A stretch of DNA of 64,000 nt from VRUE01 sp963697695 (lineage in GTDB: Bacteria > Actinomycetota > Thermoleophilia > Solirubrobacterales > 70-9). The stretch is taken from the NCBI GenBank assembly GCA_963697695.1, contig OY969094.1, positions 1,426,001-1,490,000 of the forward strand, read 5' to 3'. A model generated the notes under the pieces. That model saw only the letters and a program-made list of their open reading frames with translations, searched no databases and was not told where the DNA came from. Positions 27,276-34,393 of this stretch are shown in pieces. The stretch's first letter is position 1; each line of letters starts with the position of its first letter. The position numbers and the translations under genes are program-made.

Positions 27276-28874
27276 TTAGAAGAGGGCCATTCCGGGGGAG
27301 ACCGGAACTTCAACCAGCTCCGGCTTGGAGGAGGCGAACGCCTTGGCGAGTCCGTCGCGCACCTCGTCGCGCTCCTTCACCCGCTGGGCGGCGACCCCGT
27401 AACCCTCGGCCACCGCGGCGACGTCGAGCTTCGGCAGGTCGAGGCCGGGAGCGCCCTGGATCTGCTCGACGTCGGCGAACCACTTGAGGATCGCGTACTC
27501 GTCGTTGCGCACGACGAGGAAGGTCACGGGCACCTCATAGGCAACCGCGGTCCAGAAGGCGCTGACCGCGTACTGGGCCGAGCCCTCGCCGAGGACGCAG
27601 ACGACCGGGCGGTCGGGCTGAGCGAGCTGCACGCCGATCGAGGCCGGCAGGCCGAAGCCGAGCCCGCCGCCGGCGGCGAAGTAGTAGCTGCCCGGCCGCG
27701 AGAGACGCAGCTGGTTGCGCAGGGCGAGCGTGCTGGAGGGCGACTCGAGCACGACGATGCCGTCCTCGGGGAAAACCTCGGCCAGCGCCGAGTGCACGGT
27801 CGAGGGGTTGAGCGGATCGGTGGGCGGGATTTCTCCCGGGCCCTCGTTCGGCTCGGGGGCCGGGCGCGAGGACTCCGGCACCGCCTCGAGCAGCGCCTCC
27901 AGGGTCAGCTTCACGTCGGCGACCAGGGCGTCGCCCATCGGCGCCCGCGACGCCTCGTCGGGATCGCTGGTGATCGCCACCAGCTTTGCCCCGTCCGGAA
28001 GCAGCGGCCCCGGGATGTAGGGGTAGTAGGGGAAGACCGAGCTGCCGACGACGAGGATCAGGTCGTGCTGCTCGAGCGTCTGCGCGACCGGCCCGATCGC
28101 CGGCGGCAAGACCCCGCGGTAGTTCGGGTGGCTCTCCGGGAAGCCGATGCGGCCGCCACCGGGGGCGGGCGTCGCCCAGACCGGCAGGCGCTGGCGCTCG
28201 GAGAGGGCGATCGCGGCGTCCCAGCCGCCGGAGGCGTCGATGTCGGGTCCGGCCACCATCACCGGGTTGCTCGCCGCCTCGAGCCGCTCGGCGAGGGCGC
28301 GCACCGCCTCGGGGTCGGCGAGGGCGCGGCCGTTGACCGAGCGCCCGATCGCCTCGCGGGCATCGGCCTCGTCGACCTCGACTCCCCAGTCGTCCATCGG
28401 CAGCGAGACGAAGGTCGGACCCTTCGGCGGCAGCGAGGCGAGGTGGAGGCCATGAGCCAGGGCGAGCGGCACGTCCTCGGCACGGGCCGGCTCGTAAGCC
28501 CACTTGACGAACGGGTGCGGCACCCGGATCGCGTCGCGGTTGGTCAGGTTCGCCTGCATCGTGATGTGGGCGCGCACCTGCTGGCCGGCGGTGATCAGCA
28601 GCGGCGAGTGGTTGGCCTGGGCGTTGAAGATCGCCCCCATCGCGTGGCCGAGGCCGGGCGCCGTGTGCAGGTTGGCCATCGTCGTCTGCCCGGAGGCCTG
28701 CGCGTAGCCGTCGGCCATCCCGACCACGACCGCCTCCTGCAGGCCGAGCACGTAGCGGAAGTCGGCAGGGAAGTCAGCCAGCATCGGCAGCTCGGTCGAT
28801 CCCGGGTTGCCGAACATCGTCGTCATCCCCTGGGCACGGAAGAGGTCGAAGCTGGCGTCTCTCACGGTCGGCAT
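27276..28874 (-). CDS. Benzoylformate-decarboxylase-like ThDP enzyme with altered active-site residues
   Basis: 532 residues, colinear with benzoylformate decarboxylase. By my alignment from memory the catalytic Ser26 (F-G-N-P-G-S26), Glu47 and His70 are conserved at the same numbers. The second active-site His of that enzyme (281) aligns with Tyr284 in V-F-P-Y-Y-P-Y, and the cofactor motif GDG...N-N-G-T reads GEGSAQY...R-N-D-E. So it is ThDP-family but may not use benzoylformate, or may have a slower or different reaction. It heads an operon with an FAD/Fe-S 2-hydroxyacid dehydrogenase, consistent with a 2-hydroxyacid to 2-oxoacid to aldehyde route. Confidence 0.85.
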   Translation of the reverse strand: MPTVRDASFDLFRAQGMTTMFGNPGSTELPMLADFPADFRYVLGLQEAVVVGMADGYAQASGQTTMANLHTAPGLGHAMGAIFNAQANHSPLLITAGQQVRAHITMQANLTNRDAIRVPHPFVKWAYEPARAEDVPLALAHGLHLASLPPKGPTFVSLPMDDWGVEVDEADAREAIGRSVNGRALADPEAVRALAERLEAASNPVMVAGPDIDASGGWDAAIALSERQRLPVWATPAPGGGRIGFPESHPNYRGVLPPAIGPVAQTLEQHDLILVVGSSVFPYYPYIPGPLLPDGAKLVAITSDPDEASRAPMGDALVADVKLTLEALLEAVPESSRPAPEPNEGPGEIPPTDPLNPSTVHSALAEVFPEDGIVVLESPSSTLALRNQLRLSRPGSYYFAAGGGLGFGLPASIGVQLAQPDRPVVCVLGEGSAQYAVSAFWTAVAYEVPVTFLVVRNDEYAILKWFADVEQIQGAPGLDLPKLDVAAVAEGYGVAAQRVKERDEVRDGLAKAFASSKPELVEVPVSPGMALF

Positions 28875-28944
28875 AGGGCGGAAACCCTACCGCGACCTTG
28901 CGCTTCTCAAGCTCCCCCCCGGGGTCGGCCGATAAGGGCAGGGC

Positions 28945-29691
28945 ATGCCGACGCAACCCCACAGCAGGCGGCGACCGCTGCGCTGGGCGCTGCTCCTCTC
29001 ACTCGTCCTCCTCGTCTCATGCGCGGCACTCCCTGCCGCCGCGGGCGCCGGACCCACCTCCACCCGCCTCGCCTACGGGACCGGCGAAATCGTCCCGATC
29101 CCGGCCTCGATCCCGCACGAAGAAGGCGACATGGTCGACAGGCGGATCCTGCCCAACCTGCGCTGGATCGCCGCCCTCTTCCCGATCTACGTCAGCGACG
29201 GCTACTCGGGCCCGTTGCCCAACGGCGAACAAGCCGGCTGCAACCGCTGCCACGTCAAACACTCAGATCACTACAACGGCCTTGCGGTCGACATCGTGCC
29301 GGTGCGCTGGAGCAACAAATGCGACGCCAACTGGACGGCGATCACCCGCTTGGCCCTCTGGGCAGAGCCGAAACAGAACGATCCCGCCCCCCCGTTCCGC
29401 TGGGTCGGCTACGACGGCGATGCCGGCCACGGCTGCGGTCATCACCTCCACCTCTCCTGGGAACACGCTCCTGCACGCGAGTTCGAGCTCGCCGAATGGG
29501 TCGAAGTCTTCCCAGTAGGCGCTCAGACGACTCCGGCGCCGAGCCCCGAACGCAGCGCTCCCAAACCGCCGCAGCCCCAGCCGAAACCGCAGACGCAGAC
29601 CAAGCCCCAGCCCCAGCCGAAAGCGTCCTCCGGGCCTCGCGGCGGCCTAGCGACGATCCAATCCGGCGGCGTCTCTCCCCGCGGCGACTGA
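28945..29691 (+). CDS. Secreted or lipid-anchored LAS/M15-like peptidase domain protein
   Basis: 248 residues. The N-terminus is basic with a hydrophobic core and L-V-S-C (Cys26), a possible lipobox. The middle has the LAS metallopeptidase zinc pattern: D-H-Y-N-G-L-A-V-D (His109, Asp116) and H-L-H-L-S-W (His169). Four extra Cys (99, 102, 126, 164) could form disulfides. The last 60 residues are Pro/Gln/Lys-rich, a cell-wall-type spacer. This fold covers D,D-carboxypeptidases and peptidoglycan hydrolases; action on peptidoglycan is inferred. Confidence 0.7.
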   Translation: MPTQPHSRRRPLRWALLLSLVLLVSCAALPAAAGAGPTSTRLAYGTGEIVPIPASIPHEEGDMVDRRILPNLRWIAALFPIYVSDGYSGPLPNGEQAGCNRCHVKHSDHYNGLAVDIVPVRWSNKCDANWTAITRLALWAEPKQNDPAPPFRWVGYDGDAGHGCGHHLHLSWEHAPAREFELAEWVEVFPVGAQTTPAPSPERSAPKPPQPQPKPQTQTKPQPQPKASSGPRGGLATIQSGGVSPRGD

Positions 29692-29705
29692 CCACTCGCC
29701 CAGCC

Positions 29706-29744
29706 GAATCAAGTTTTCGATCAAATGGATCGAGAACTTGATTC
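29706..29744. promoter_or_regulatory. 17-bp near-perfect AT-rich palindrome
   Basis: Arms 29706-29722 and 29728-29744 pair with one G-T wobble around a five-base loop. It lies 15 bases after the peptidase stop and 34 bases before the lipoprotein start, and is much more AT-rich than its surroundings. It could be a terminator for the upstream gene (no T-run) or an operator for the downstream gene. Confidence 0.45.
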
Positions 29745-29786
29745 GCATCGGAGGTTCTGGTGCAGTTGCTCCGTAGGATGGCGCCG

Positions 29787-30260
29787 ATGCGCCTGTCCGC
29801 CACGTTCGCTGCTTTCGCCGCCACCGTGCTGGCTCTACTCGGCTGCGGTGGGATGGATGACACGACACCAGTTGCCTGCCTTGAAGGGCGGGGCGTCTAT
29901 CGCGGCGCCCTTGCCGACGCGCCCGGCGCCGTGAGGTTGAGTGGCGAGACACCGATCAGCGACTGTCTGGCCGAGAACCAGAAGGCCGGCGATCTGGCCA
30001 CGGTCGGCACGACGATGGTGACCGTCGCCACTGAGCTCAACGCCGAGGCTCGCTCCGATCCCGGCGGCGCTGCCAACCTCCAGCTCGGCTACCTGCTCGG
30101 CGCCGCCGAACGCGGTGCCAAGGACACCAGCGGCATCCACTCCGACCTGATCCGCCGCCTCATCGCCGCCGCCCGTTACAGCCCCGACAACCGCCCGCTG
30201 CCGGCCGCCTTCCTGCGCACCTACCGCGAGGGCTTCGACGCCGGCCGCACCGACGGCTGA
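29787..30260 (+). CDS. Predicted lipoprotein of unknown function
   Basis: 157 residues. M-R-L-S followed by a hydrophobic stretch and L-L-G-C (Cys near 19) form a lipobox. The mature part is helical, with a conserved-looking D-C-L-A-E segment and a C-terminal R-E-G-F-D-A-G-R-T. ATG 29787 is preferred because it gives a normal signal peptide; ATG 29778 and GTG 29760 are alternatives. A hairpin terminator follows. Confidence 0.65.
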   Translation: MRLSATFAAFAATVLALLGCGGMDDTTPVACLEGRGVYRGALADAPGAVRLSGETPISDCLAENQKAGDLATVGTTMVTVATELNAEARSDPGGAANLQLGYLLGAAERGAKDTSGIHSDLIRRLIAAARYSPDNRPLPAAFLRTYREGFDAGRTDG

Positions 30261-30274
30261 TGCTCGCTGAAGGA

Positions 30275-30298
30275 TTGTGCCCCCTATGAGGGGCACAA
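30275..30298. terminator. Bidirectional hairpin terminator at the end of the B12 cluster
   Basis: Nine-bp perfect stem (30275-30283 with 30290-30298), short loop, followed by CGTTT on the plus strand. It sits between the convergent lipoprotein gene and the DUF2149 gene and closes the riboswitch-controlled operon 34148-30314. Confidence 0.65.
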
Positions 30299-30313
30299 CG
30301 TTTCATCGAACCG

Positions 30314-30619
30314 TCAGCGGCGTGGCGAGACGATGACGAGGCGGCCGTCGGCGAGCAGGTAGGCGGTGCCGACCGGCTCGCCGCGGCCGCTGGCCTGCTG
30401 CCCGCCCGCAGGCTTGGGCAGGACGCGAACCTGAGCCCGTGCCGCTCCCTCGCGCCGCTCGACCTTGCCGCTCTTCGAGTCGACGCTGAGGGTGAGGCCG
30501 GCGATCAGGAAGGTGACGGCGAGAACGATGCCGATATCGAAGAGGTTGACCAGGCCGTCGAGAGGATCGCCGGCGTTCTCGGCGATCTTGCCGTGACGTC
30601 CGAGACCGATCCGGCTCAC
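30314..30619 (-). CDS. DUF2149 protein, ExbD/TolR-like single-span subunit
   Basis: About 101 residues with D-P-L-D-G-L-V-N-L-F-D-I-G-I-V-L-A-V-T-F-L, the DUF2149 signature. The single transmembrane helix begins with an Asp (28 from the GTG), exactly where ExbD/TolR/MotB-type subunits carry their proton-conducting Asp. The C-terminal soluble part is short and basic. The GTG at 30619 overlaps the ExbB-like stop by four bases (GTGA) and is preferred over ATG 30634. Last gene of the B12-riboswitch operon; predicted stator partner of the preceding gene. Confidence 0.78.
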   Translation of the reverse strand: MSRIGLGRHGKIAENAGDPLDGLVNLFDIGIVLAVTFLIAGLTLSVDSKSGKVERREGAARAQVRVLPKPAGGQQASGRGEPVGTAYLLADGRLVIVSPRR

Positions 30620-31284
30620 GTTCCCCGGCTCCATTCCGCGGCCGGCGCTTGACCCTGGGCGGCGGGAGCGGGTGCCAGCGGCGGAGGCGCCTCGGCGGCT
30701 TGCTCGAGCGCCGCCAGGTCTTCGGTGTACATCCGGGTGCGGGCCAGGGTGAGGGCGAAGGCCACCGTGCCGACCAGCAGGCCGACCACGGTCGCGCCGA
30801 AGGCGTCGCGCAGGTTCTCGGCGAGCGAGGCGATGTTGCCCTCGCCCAGCGCCGCGAGGCCCGGGGCCAATGGGATCAGCGTCCCCATCAGGCCGATCGC
30901 CGGCCCCGCCCGCACCAGCAGGCGGGTGCGGTCGAGTCGCCGCTGGGCGGCGAGCTCGTAGCCGGCGAGGGCTCGCTCGGTTGCCGCGGAGCGGTTCGGA
31001 TCATGGCTGGCTGTAGCGATCTCGGCGAGAGCCTCTGCAGCCAGTGCTCCGGGAGCACGGTAGGCACAGAGCGATGCGCTCGCGGGGTCGGCGATCGCCC
31101 GGGCGGTCAGCTCGGCCAGGTCGGCATTTCGCGCGCGTACCCGGCGGCGCCAGAGCTCGGCGCCGAAGCGGCCGAGCTCGAGAGCGCAAAACAGTAGAGC
31201 CAAGACGGCGGCGATCAGCACCGGCACCTGCAGCGCCGTCGCGATGTCGGCGAGGGCGTCGCCGAGGTCGATCGCCGCCCTCAC
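30616..31284 (-). CDS. MotA/TolQ/ExbB-family proton channel subunit
   Basis: 222 residues with three hydrophobic segments: about 18-38, 128-150 (V-R-A-G-P-A-I-G-L-M-G-T-L-I-P-L) and 165-190 (A-F-G-A-T-V-V-G-L-L-V-G). The last two carry the conserved G-x-x-G-T-L-x-P and T-x-x-G-L-x-x-G patterns of ExbB/TolQ/MotA channels, which use proton motive force to drive a partner. GTG start, overlapping the upstream stop by four bases. The C-terminus is Ala/Pro-rich. With DUF2149 it forms an ExbBD-like pair inside a cobalamin-regulated operon. Confidence 0.82.
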   Translation of the reverse strand: MRAAIDLGDALADIATALQVPVLIAAVLALLFCALELGRFGAELWRRRVRARNADLAELTARAIADPASASLCAYRAPGALAAEALAEIATASHDPNRSAATERALAGYELAAQRRLDRTRLLVRAGPAIGLMGTLIPLAPGLAALGEGNIASLAENLRDAFGATVVGLLVGTVAFALTLARTRMYTEDLAALEQAAEAPPPLAPAPAAQGQAPAAEWSRGT

Positions 31285-32837
31285 GCGAATGCCCCCCGTC
31301 GCCGCTCCAGTCGCGAACCCATCAGTCCAAGCAGCAGTGCGGCCGCACTGATCGCCAGCGCCGCCCAGGGCGTTCCGCCGGAATCTACTCCAGCGCTGTG
31401 CAGGCCGGGGGCACCGAAGACCAGCTTCCCCTCGCTGCCATCGCTTGCTCCGACCAAGGTCCCGGTCACCTCCTGACCGTTCCCTTCCTTGCCCGATCCG
31501 CTCGAAGAGACTGAGTTGCCCCCACCCCCACTCCCGCCCTCCGTGGAGCCACCGGCACTTTCGGAGCCTTTGGCTTCCTGCCCGAGGCTCGGCTCGGCGC
31601 TTGCAGTGCCCCTCGGCTGAACCGTGTTCTCTCCGCGCCTGGTCTCGCTGCGGTTGCGAGTGGGCTTTGGCCTCTCCTGGATCAGCCGCGCGCCACCCGG
31701 CGTCTTTCCCTTGCTCTGCGGCCTGGGACGGCTGAACAGCGGCGCGCCTCGGCTGCCGCCGCCGGCGATCGTGCCGTTGCCCGACTGCGTGCCTTCGCCC
31801 TGGCCGGGATCCGCGGGTTTAGCCGGCGGTCTCCTTGCCCGCGGCGCAGCCGGGATCGGCCACGCCTGGCCGGCAAAGGCCGGAGCGACGTACGCCGTCA
31901 TCCAGACGCCGTTGAGGTCCTGGCTTCGCTTCCAGCGGATGTGGCCGTCGGGTTCCTGCAGCGATTCGAGGAAGTCGAGGGGCTCTTCGGTCTGCTCGCC
32001 GGAGCCGCTCAGCCATGTTTCGGGGTTCTGGGCGACCGCCCAGATCGCCTGCACCGCCCACGCGGTCGAGGCGACGTTCGACTCGGAGTGCCCCGACAGT
32101 GCCGGGAAGCCACCGTCGGGGTTCTGAGCCCCATGCAGGTACTCGAGCCCCTCCGACACCGCCGCGCTGCCCTGGCGCCCCGCTGCAACCAGTGCTTGGA
32201 TCGCAGCGCCGGTCATGTCCACTTCACCGGGAGCGTCCGGGTGCCATGACCAGCTGCCGTCGCCTTGCCGGGCCGCTTCCACCCAGTCCGCAGCCTGCTG
32301 AATCGGCGCCTGCGCAGCGGGCTCCTGAACGGGGGCCAGGGAGAGGATGGCGAAGATCGTGTCGTTGACCCCCGGACCGCCGCCAGGGACGTGGGGAAAG
32401 GATCCGTCCCCCCGCCTGCGGTCAAGCAGCTCGTCGACCAGGTCGATGCCGGCGAAGTCATGCGGCGATTTCCCGGCAGCGTTGACCACCATCAGTTCCC
32501 GCTCGTACGTGGTCGTACAGACGGCCGGCGCGCACTCGGTTTCCTCGACCCCCTGCCAGAAGTGAGAGACAAGGAAGCCATAGGCGCTGGCGCCGCCAGG
32601 CCGAGCCTGATCCTGCGGATTGATCCCGGCCGCAGCCAGCGCCAGCGCGGTCCAGGCGCTCGAGATCTGACTCGGTTCGCCCGCCTTGCCGAAACCGCCG
32701 TTCGCCTGCTGCGCTTCCTGCAGATAGCGGACGGTGCTGTCGAGCCGCGCCTGGTTGGCCGGGTTGGGCGCCGCGGCCAGCGGCGAGCCCGCCGCGAGCA
32801 GCGAGCACAACGCGATGGCCAGGGCGAGGCGGCGCAT
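31281..32837 (-). CDS. Membrane-anchored alpha-alpha barrel protein (prenyltransferase/squalene-oxidase repeat, transcobalamin alpha-like)
   Basis: 518 residues: signal peptide (1-23), about 300 residues of prenyltransferase-like repeats (YLQEAQQANGGFG, E-V-D-M-T-G-A-A-I-Q-A-L, YLHGAQNPDGGFP, S-T-A-W-A-V-Q-A-I-W), a 150-residue Gly/Ser/Pro spacer, then one transmembrane helix near 487-507 and an R-L-E-R-R-R stop-transfer tail. The barrel is the fold of the cobalamin-binding alpha domain of transcobalamin and intrinsic factor; no terpene-cyclase DXDD motif is seen. Position in the B12-riboswitch operon, three bases after the DUF4430 gene, supports a surface corrinoid receptor. Ligand is inferred. 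Confidence 0.75.
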   Translation of the reverse strand: MRRLALAIALCSLLAAGSPLAAAPNPANQARLDSTVRYLQEAQQANGGFGKAGEPSQISSAWTALALAAAGINPQDQARPGGASAYGFLVSHFWQGVEETECAPAVCTTTYERELMVVNAAGKSPHDFAGIDLVDELLDRRRGDGSFPHVPGGGPGVNDTIFAILSLAPVQEPAAQAPIQQAADWVEAARQGDGSWSWHPDAPGEVDMTGAAIQALVAAGRQGSAAVSEGLEYLHGAQNPDGGFPALSGHSESNVASTAWAVQAIWAVAQNPETWLSGSGEQTEEPLDFLESLQEPDGHIRWKRSQDLNGVWMTAYVAPAFAGQAWPIPAAPRARRPPAKPADPGQGEGTQSGNGTIAGGGSRGAPLFSRPRPQSKGKTPGGARLIQERPKPTRNRSETRRGENTVQPRGTASAEPSLGQEAKGSESAGGSTEGGSGGGGNSVSSSGSGKEGNGQEVTGTLVGASDGSEGKLVFGAPGLHSAGVDSGGTPWAALAISAAALLLGLMGSRLERRRGAFA

Positions 32838-32840
32838 CGC

Positions 32841-34148
32841 CTAGCCCGGGACCTGGACCTTGCCGATCGACGTGCTCGAGCTGCGTCCGAGCGCGTCGGC
32901 GACGGTGAACCTCAGCCGGTAGGCGGCCGCCAGCGGTAGGCGCAGCGTCGCCGAGGTGCCGCTCCGGCCACTCGCCCGGGTCACGTACCGGGCCCCTTTG
33001 CGCCCGAGCATCCGCGACGAGATCGCCCATTTCGCCAGTCCCACGCCAGGGTCGAGCACCCGCCAGCTCACCCCGACCAGGCCTCGGTCGAGGCGGCGCC
33101 GGTCGAGGCGCTGCAGCTCGACCAGGACCTGCCGGTCGCCCGACGGGCGAGACCCGCTTGGAGCTGGGTTCGGCACTACCTGCACAGGTGGGACATCGAT
33201 CGGATCCGGGGTCTCGTCTTCTTCCTCGAGCGGAACCCAGGGGCCGCGCACGAGGTCGTCTGGGGGTGGATCACCGCAGTCGCTCGCCGCCGGCTCGGGA
33301 ACGCAGACGTCGAGCCGGTTCGAGCGCACCACCACCTCTTTGCCGGCGACGATCCGGGTGGCCTTGAGCCGGTGCCAGCCGGGATCGCTGAAGACGATCG
33401 TCGCCTCGCCGTCCCCGTCCGTCTCCACGGCTTCGGGGCTGTCCGTGTCGACCAGCTCGTACCCACCGGGAGCAGCGACTACGGGCGCCACCTCAGCGCC
33501 CTCGAACGGTTCGGACCCGGTCCGTTGCGGCTGCGCCGGAGGAGTTCCCTCCGCGTAGCTGCCCCAAGCGACTACGTCGACCTCGAAGGGCTGGCCGAGC
33601 TCAGCGGTCGCAGTCAGAAGCCTGGGGCCGCCCGTGTAGTCAGCGGGATAGAGCGCCAGGCGCGGCCTGTTCTTGAAAGCGTCGTATGTCCAGAGGACCT
33701 CGTCACCGCCGTCGAGCTTGTATTGGCAACCGCCGACGCCGGTGAAGACGTTGTTGACGACGATGCCCCAGTACTCGCCCAGAGCTTCGTTCTGATCGTC
33801 GGGCCCCCAGCGAGTGACGAAATAGTCCTCGAACGGTTCGGCGTACCAATCGCCGTCGAAGTCCTCGCCGAGGAGCGCCATCGCACCGACCGCAGCCGCG
33901 GTGGGCGTCGGCCCGGGCGTCAGGTTCTGGCCGTTGTTGAGCCCGTTGCAGCGGCGCCCCGATTTGGGCGCTTTCGTGTCCGAGGAGGCCCGGACGTTGT
34001 GTCCTTCGGTCAGCAGCGGGCCCTCGAACAGGGTTTCGCTGCGACCCTCGATCCGCAGGGTGACCTGGGTCGGCGCTGCCTGTACTGCCGGAACAGCAAA
34101 CGTGGTGAAAAGGAGGGCGACGGCGAACGTCGCGATTGTCTTCTGCAC
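32841..34148 (-). CDS. Secreted DUF4430 protein (transcobalamin beta-like) with Ig-like region
   Basis: 435 residues: signal peptide with V-Q-A-A near 24, a DUF4430 domain about 27-156 containing G-E-Y-W-G-I-V-V-N-N (125-134) and G-D-E-V-L-W-T-Y-D (148-156), a beta-rich region about 165-270 with G-D-G-E-A-T-I-V-F, a Pro/Asp-rich linker, and a C-terminal beta-rich module. DUF4430 is the C-terminal beta domain of transcobalamin and intrinsic factor. Here it is a separate protein, directly followed by the barrel-only protein. First gene after a cobalamin riboswitch; GTG 34148 start preceded by CTGAGG. Transmembrane segment absent. Confidence 0.8.
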   Translation of the reverse strand: MQKTIATFAVALLFTTFAVPAVQAAPTQVTLRIEGRSETLFEGPLLTEGHNVRASSDTKAPKSGRRCNGLNNGQNLTPGPTPTAAAVGAMALLGEDFDGDWYAEPFEDYFVTRWGPDDQNEALGEYWGIVVNNVFTGVGGCQYKLDGGDEVLWTYDAFKNRPRLALYPADYTGGPRLLTATAELGQPFEVDVVAWGSYAEGTPPAQPQRTGSEPFEGAEVAPVVAAPGGYELVDTDSPEAVETDGDGEATIVFSDPGWHRLKATRIVAGKEVVVRSNRLDVCVPEPAASDCGDPPPDDLVRGPWVPLEEEDETPDPIDVPPVQVVPNPAPSGSRPSGDRQVLVELQRLDRRRLDRGLVGVSWRVLDPGVGLAKWAISSRMLGRKGARYVTRASGRSGTSATLRLPLAAAYRLRFTVADALGRSSSTSIGKVQVPG

Positions 34149-34185
34149 TTGCCTCAGCCCCTTTCCGCGAGGGCGGTCGACGTTT

Positions 34186-34340
34186 GCGGATCGGAGGGAG
34201 GTCTCCTGGCTTCCGAGCTTCCGCCGCGCCTTCCCGGCTCTCGGCCAGTGGCTGCCGCGTGGGCGTGCGGCGGACTTCTACTCGGTCACAGTGGCGGGCC
34301 CGCGCCGGACTTTCACCGGCTTCCCCGTCCACCGATCCTC
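34186..34340 (-). promoter_or_regulatory. Cobalamin riboswitch controlling the DUF4430-barrel-ExbB-DUF2149 operon
   Basis: Read on the minus strand. P1 pairs 34332-34338 with 34188-34194. In between are GGGGAAGCCGGTGAAAGTCC, GGCGCGGGCCCGCCACTGT (the conserved core ending in ACTGT) and the B12 box AGCCAGGAGACCTCCC just before the closing P1 strand. The leader between P1 and GTG 34148 is 39 bases. It is almost the same sequence as the plus-strand copy at 36094-36252, with compensatory changes in the GGTGA hairpin. Confidence 0.93.
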
Positions 34341-34355
34341 GTGTCGGCGGAGTCT

Positions 34356-34388
34356 AGCCGAGCCCCGGGCAGCGCCCGGGGCTCGGCT
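34356..34388 (-). terminator. Strong hairpin terminator of the first transcobalamin-like gene
   Basis: A 15-bp perfect GC-rich stem (34356-34370 with 34374-34388) with a three-base loop lies five bases after the minus-strand stop at 34394 and insulates the next riboswitch unit. No T-run follows. Confidence 0.7.
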
Positions 34389-34393
34389 CGCGA

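Noticed and set aside
24543..29741. 1732-residue open frame on the plus strand
   Set aside because: It lies antisense to the FAD/Fe-S dehydrogenase and the ThDP enzyme, both with strong family motifs. High GC suppresses stop codons in the complementary frame; the translation is Arg/Gly/Asp-rich without motifs.
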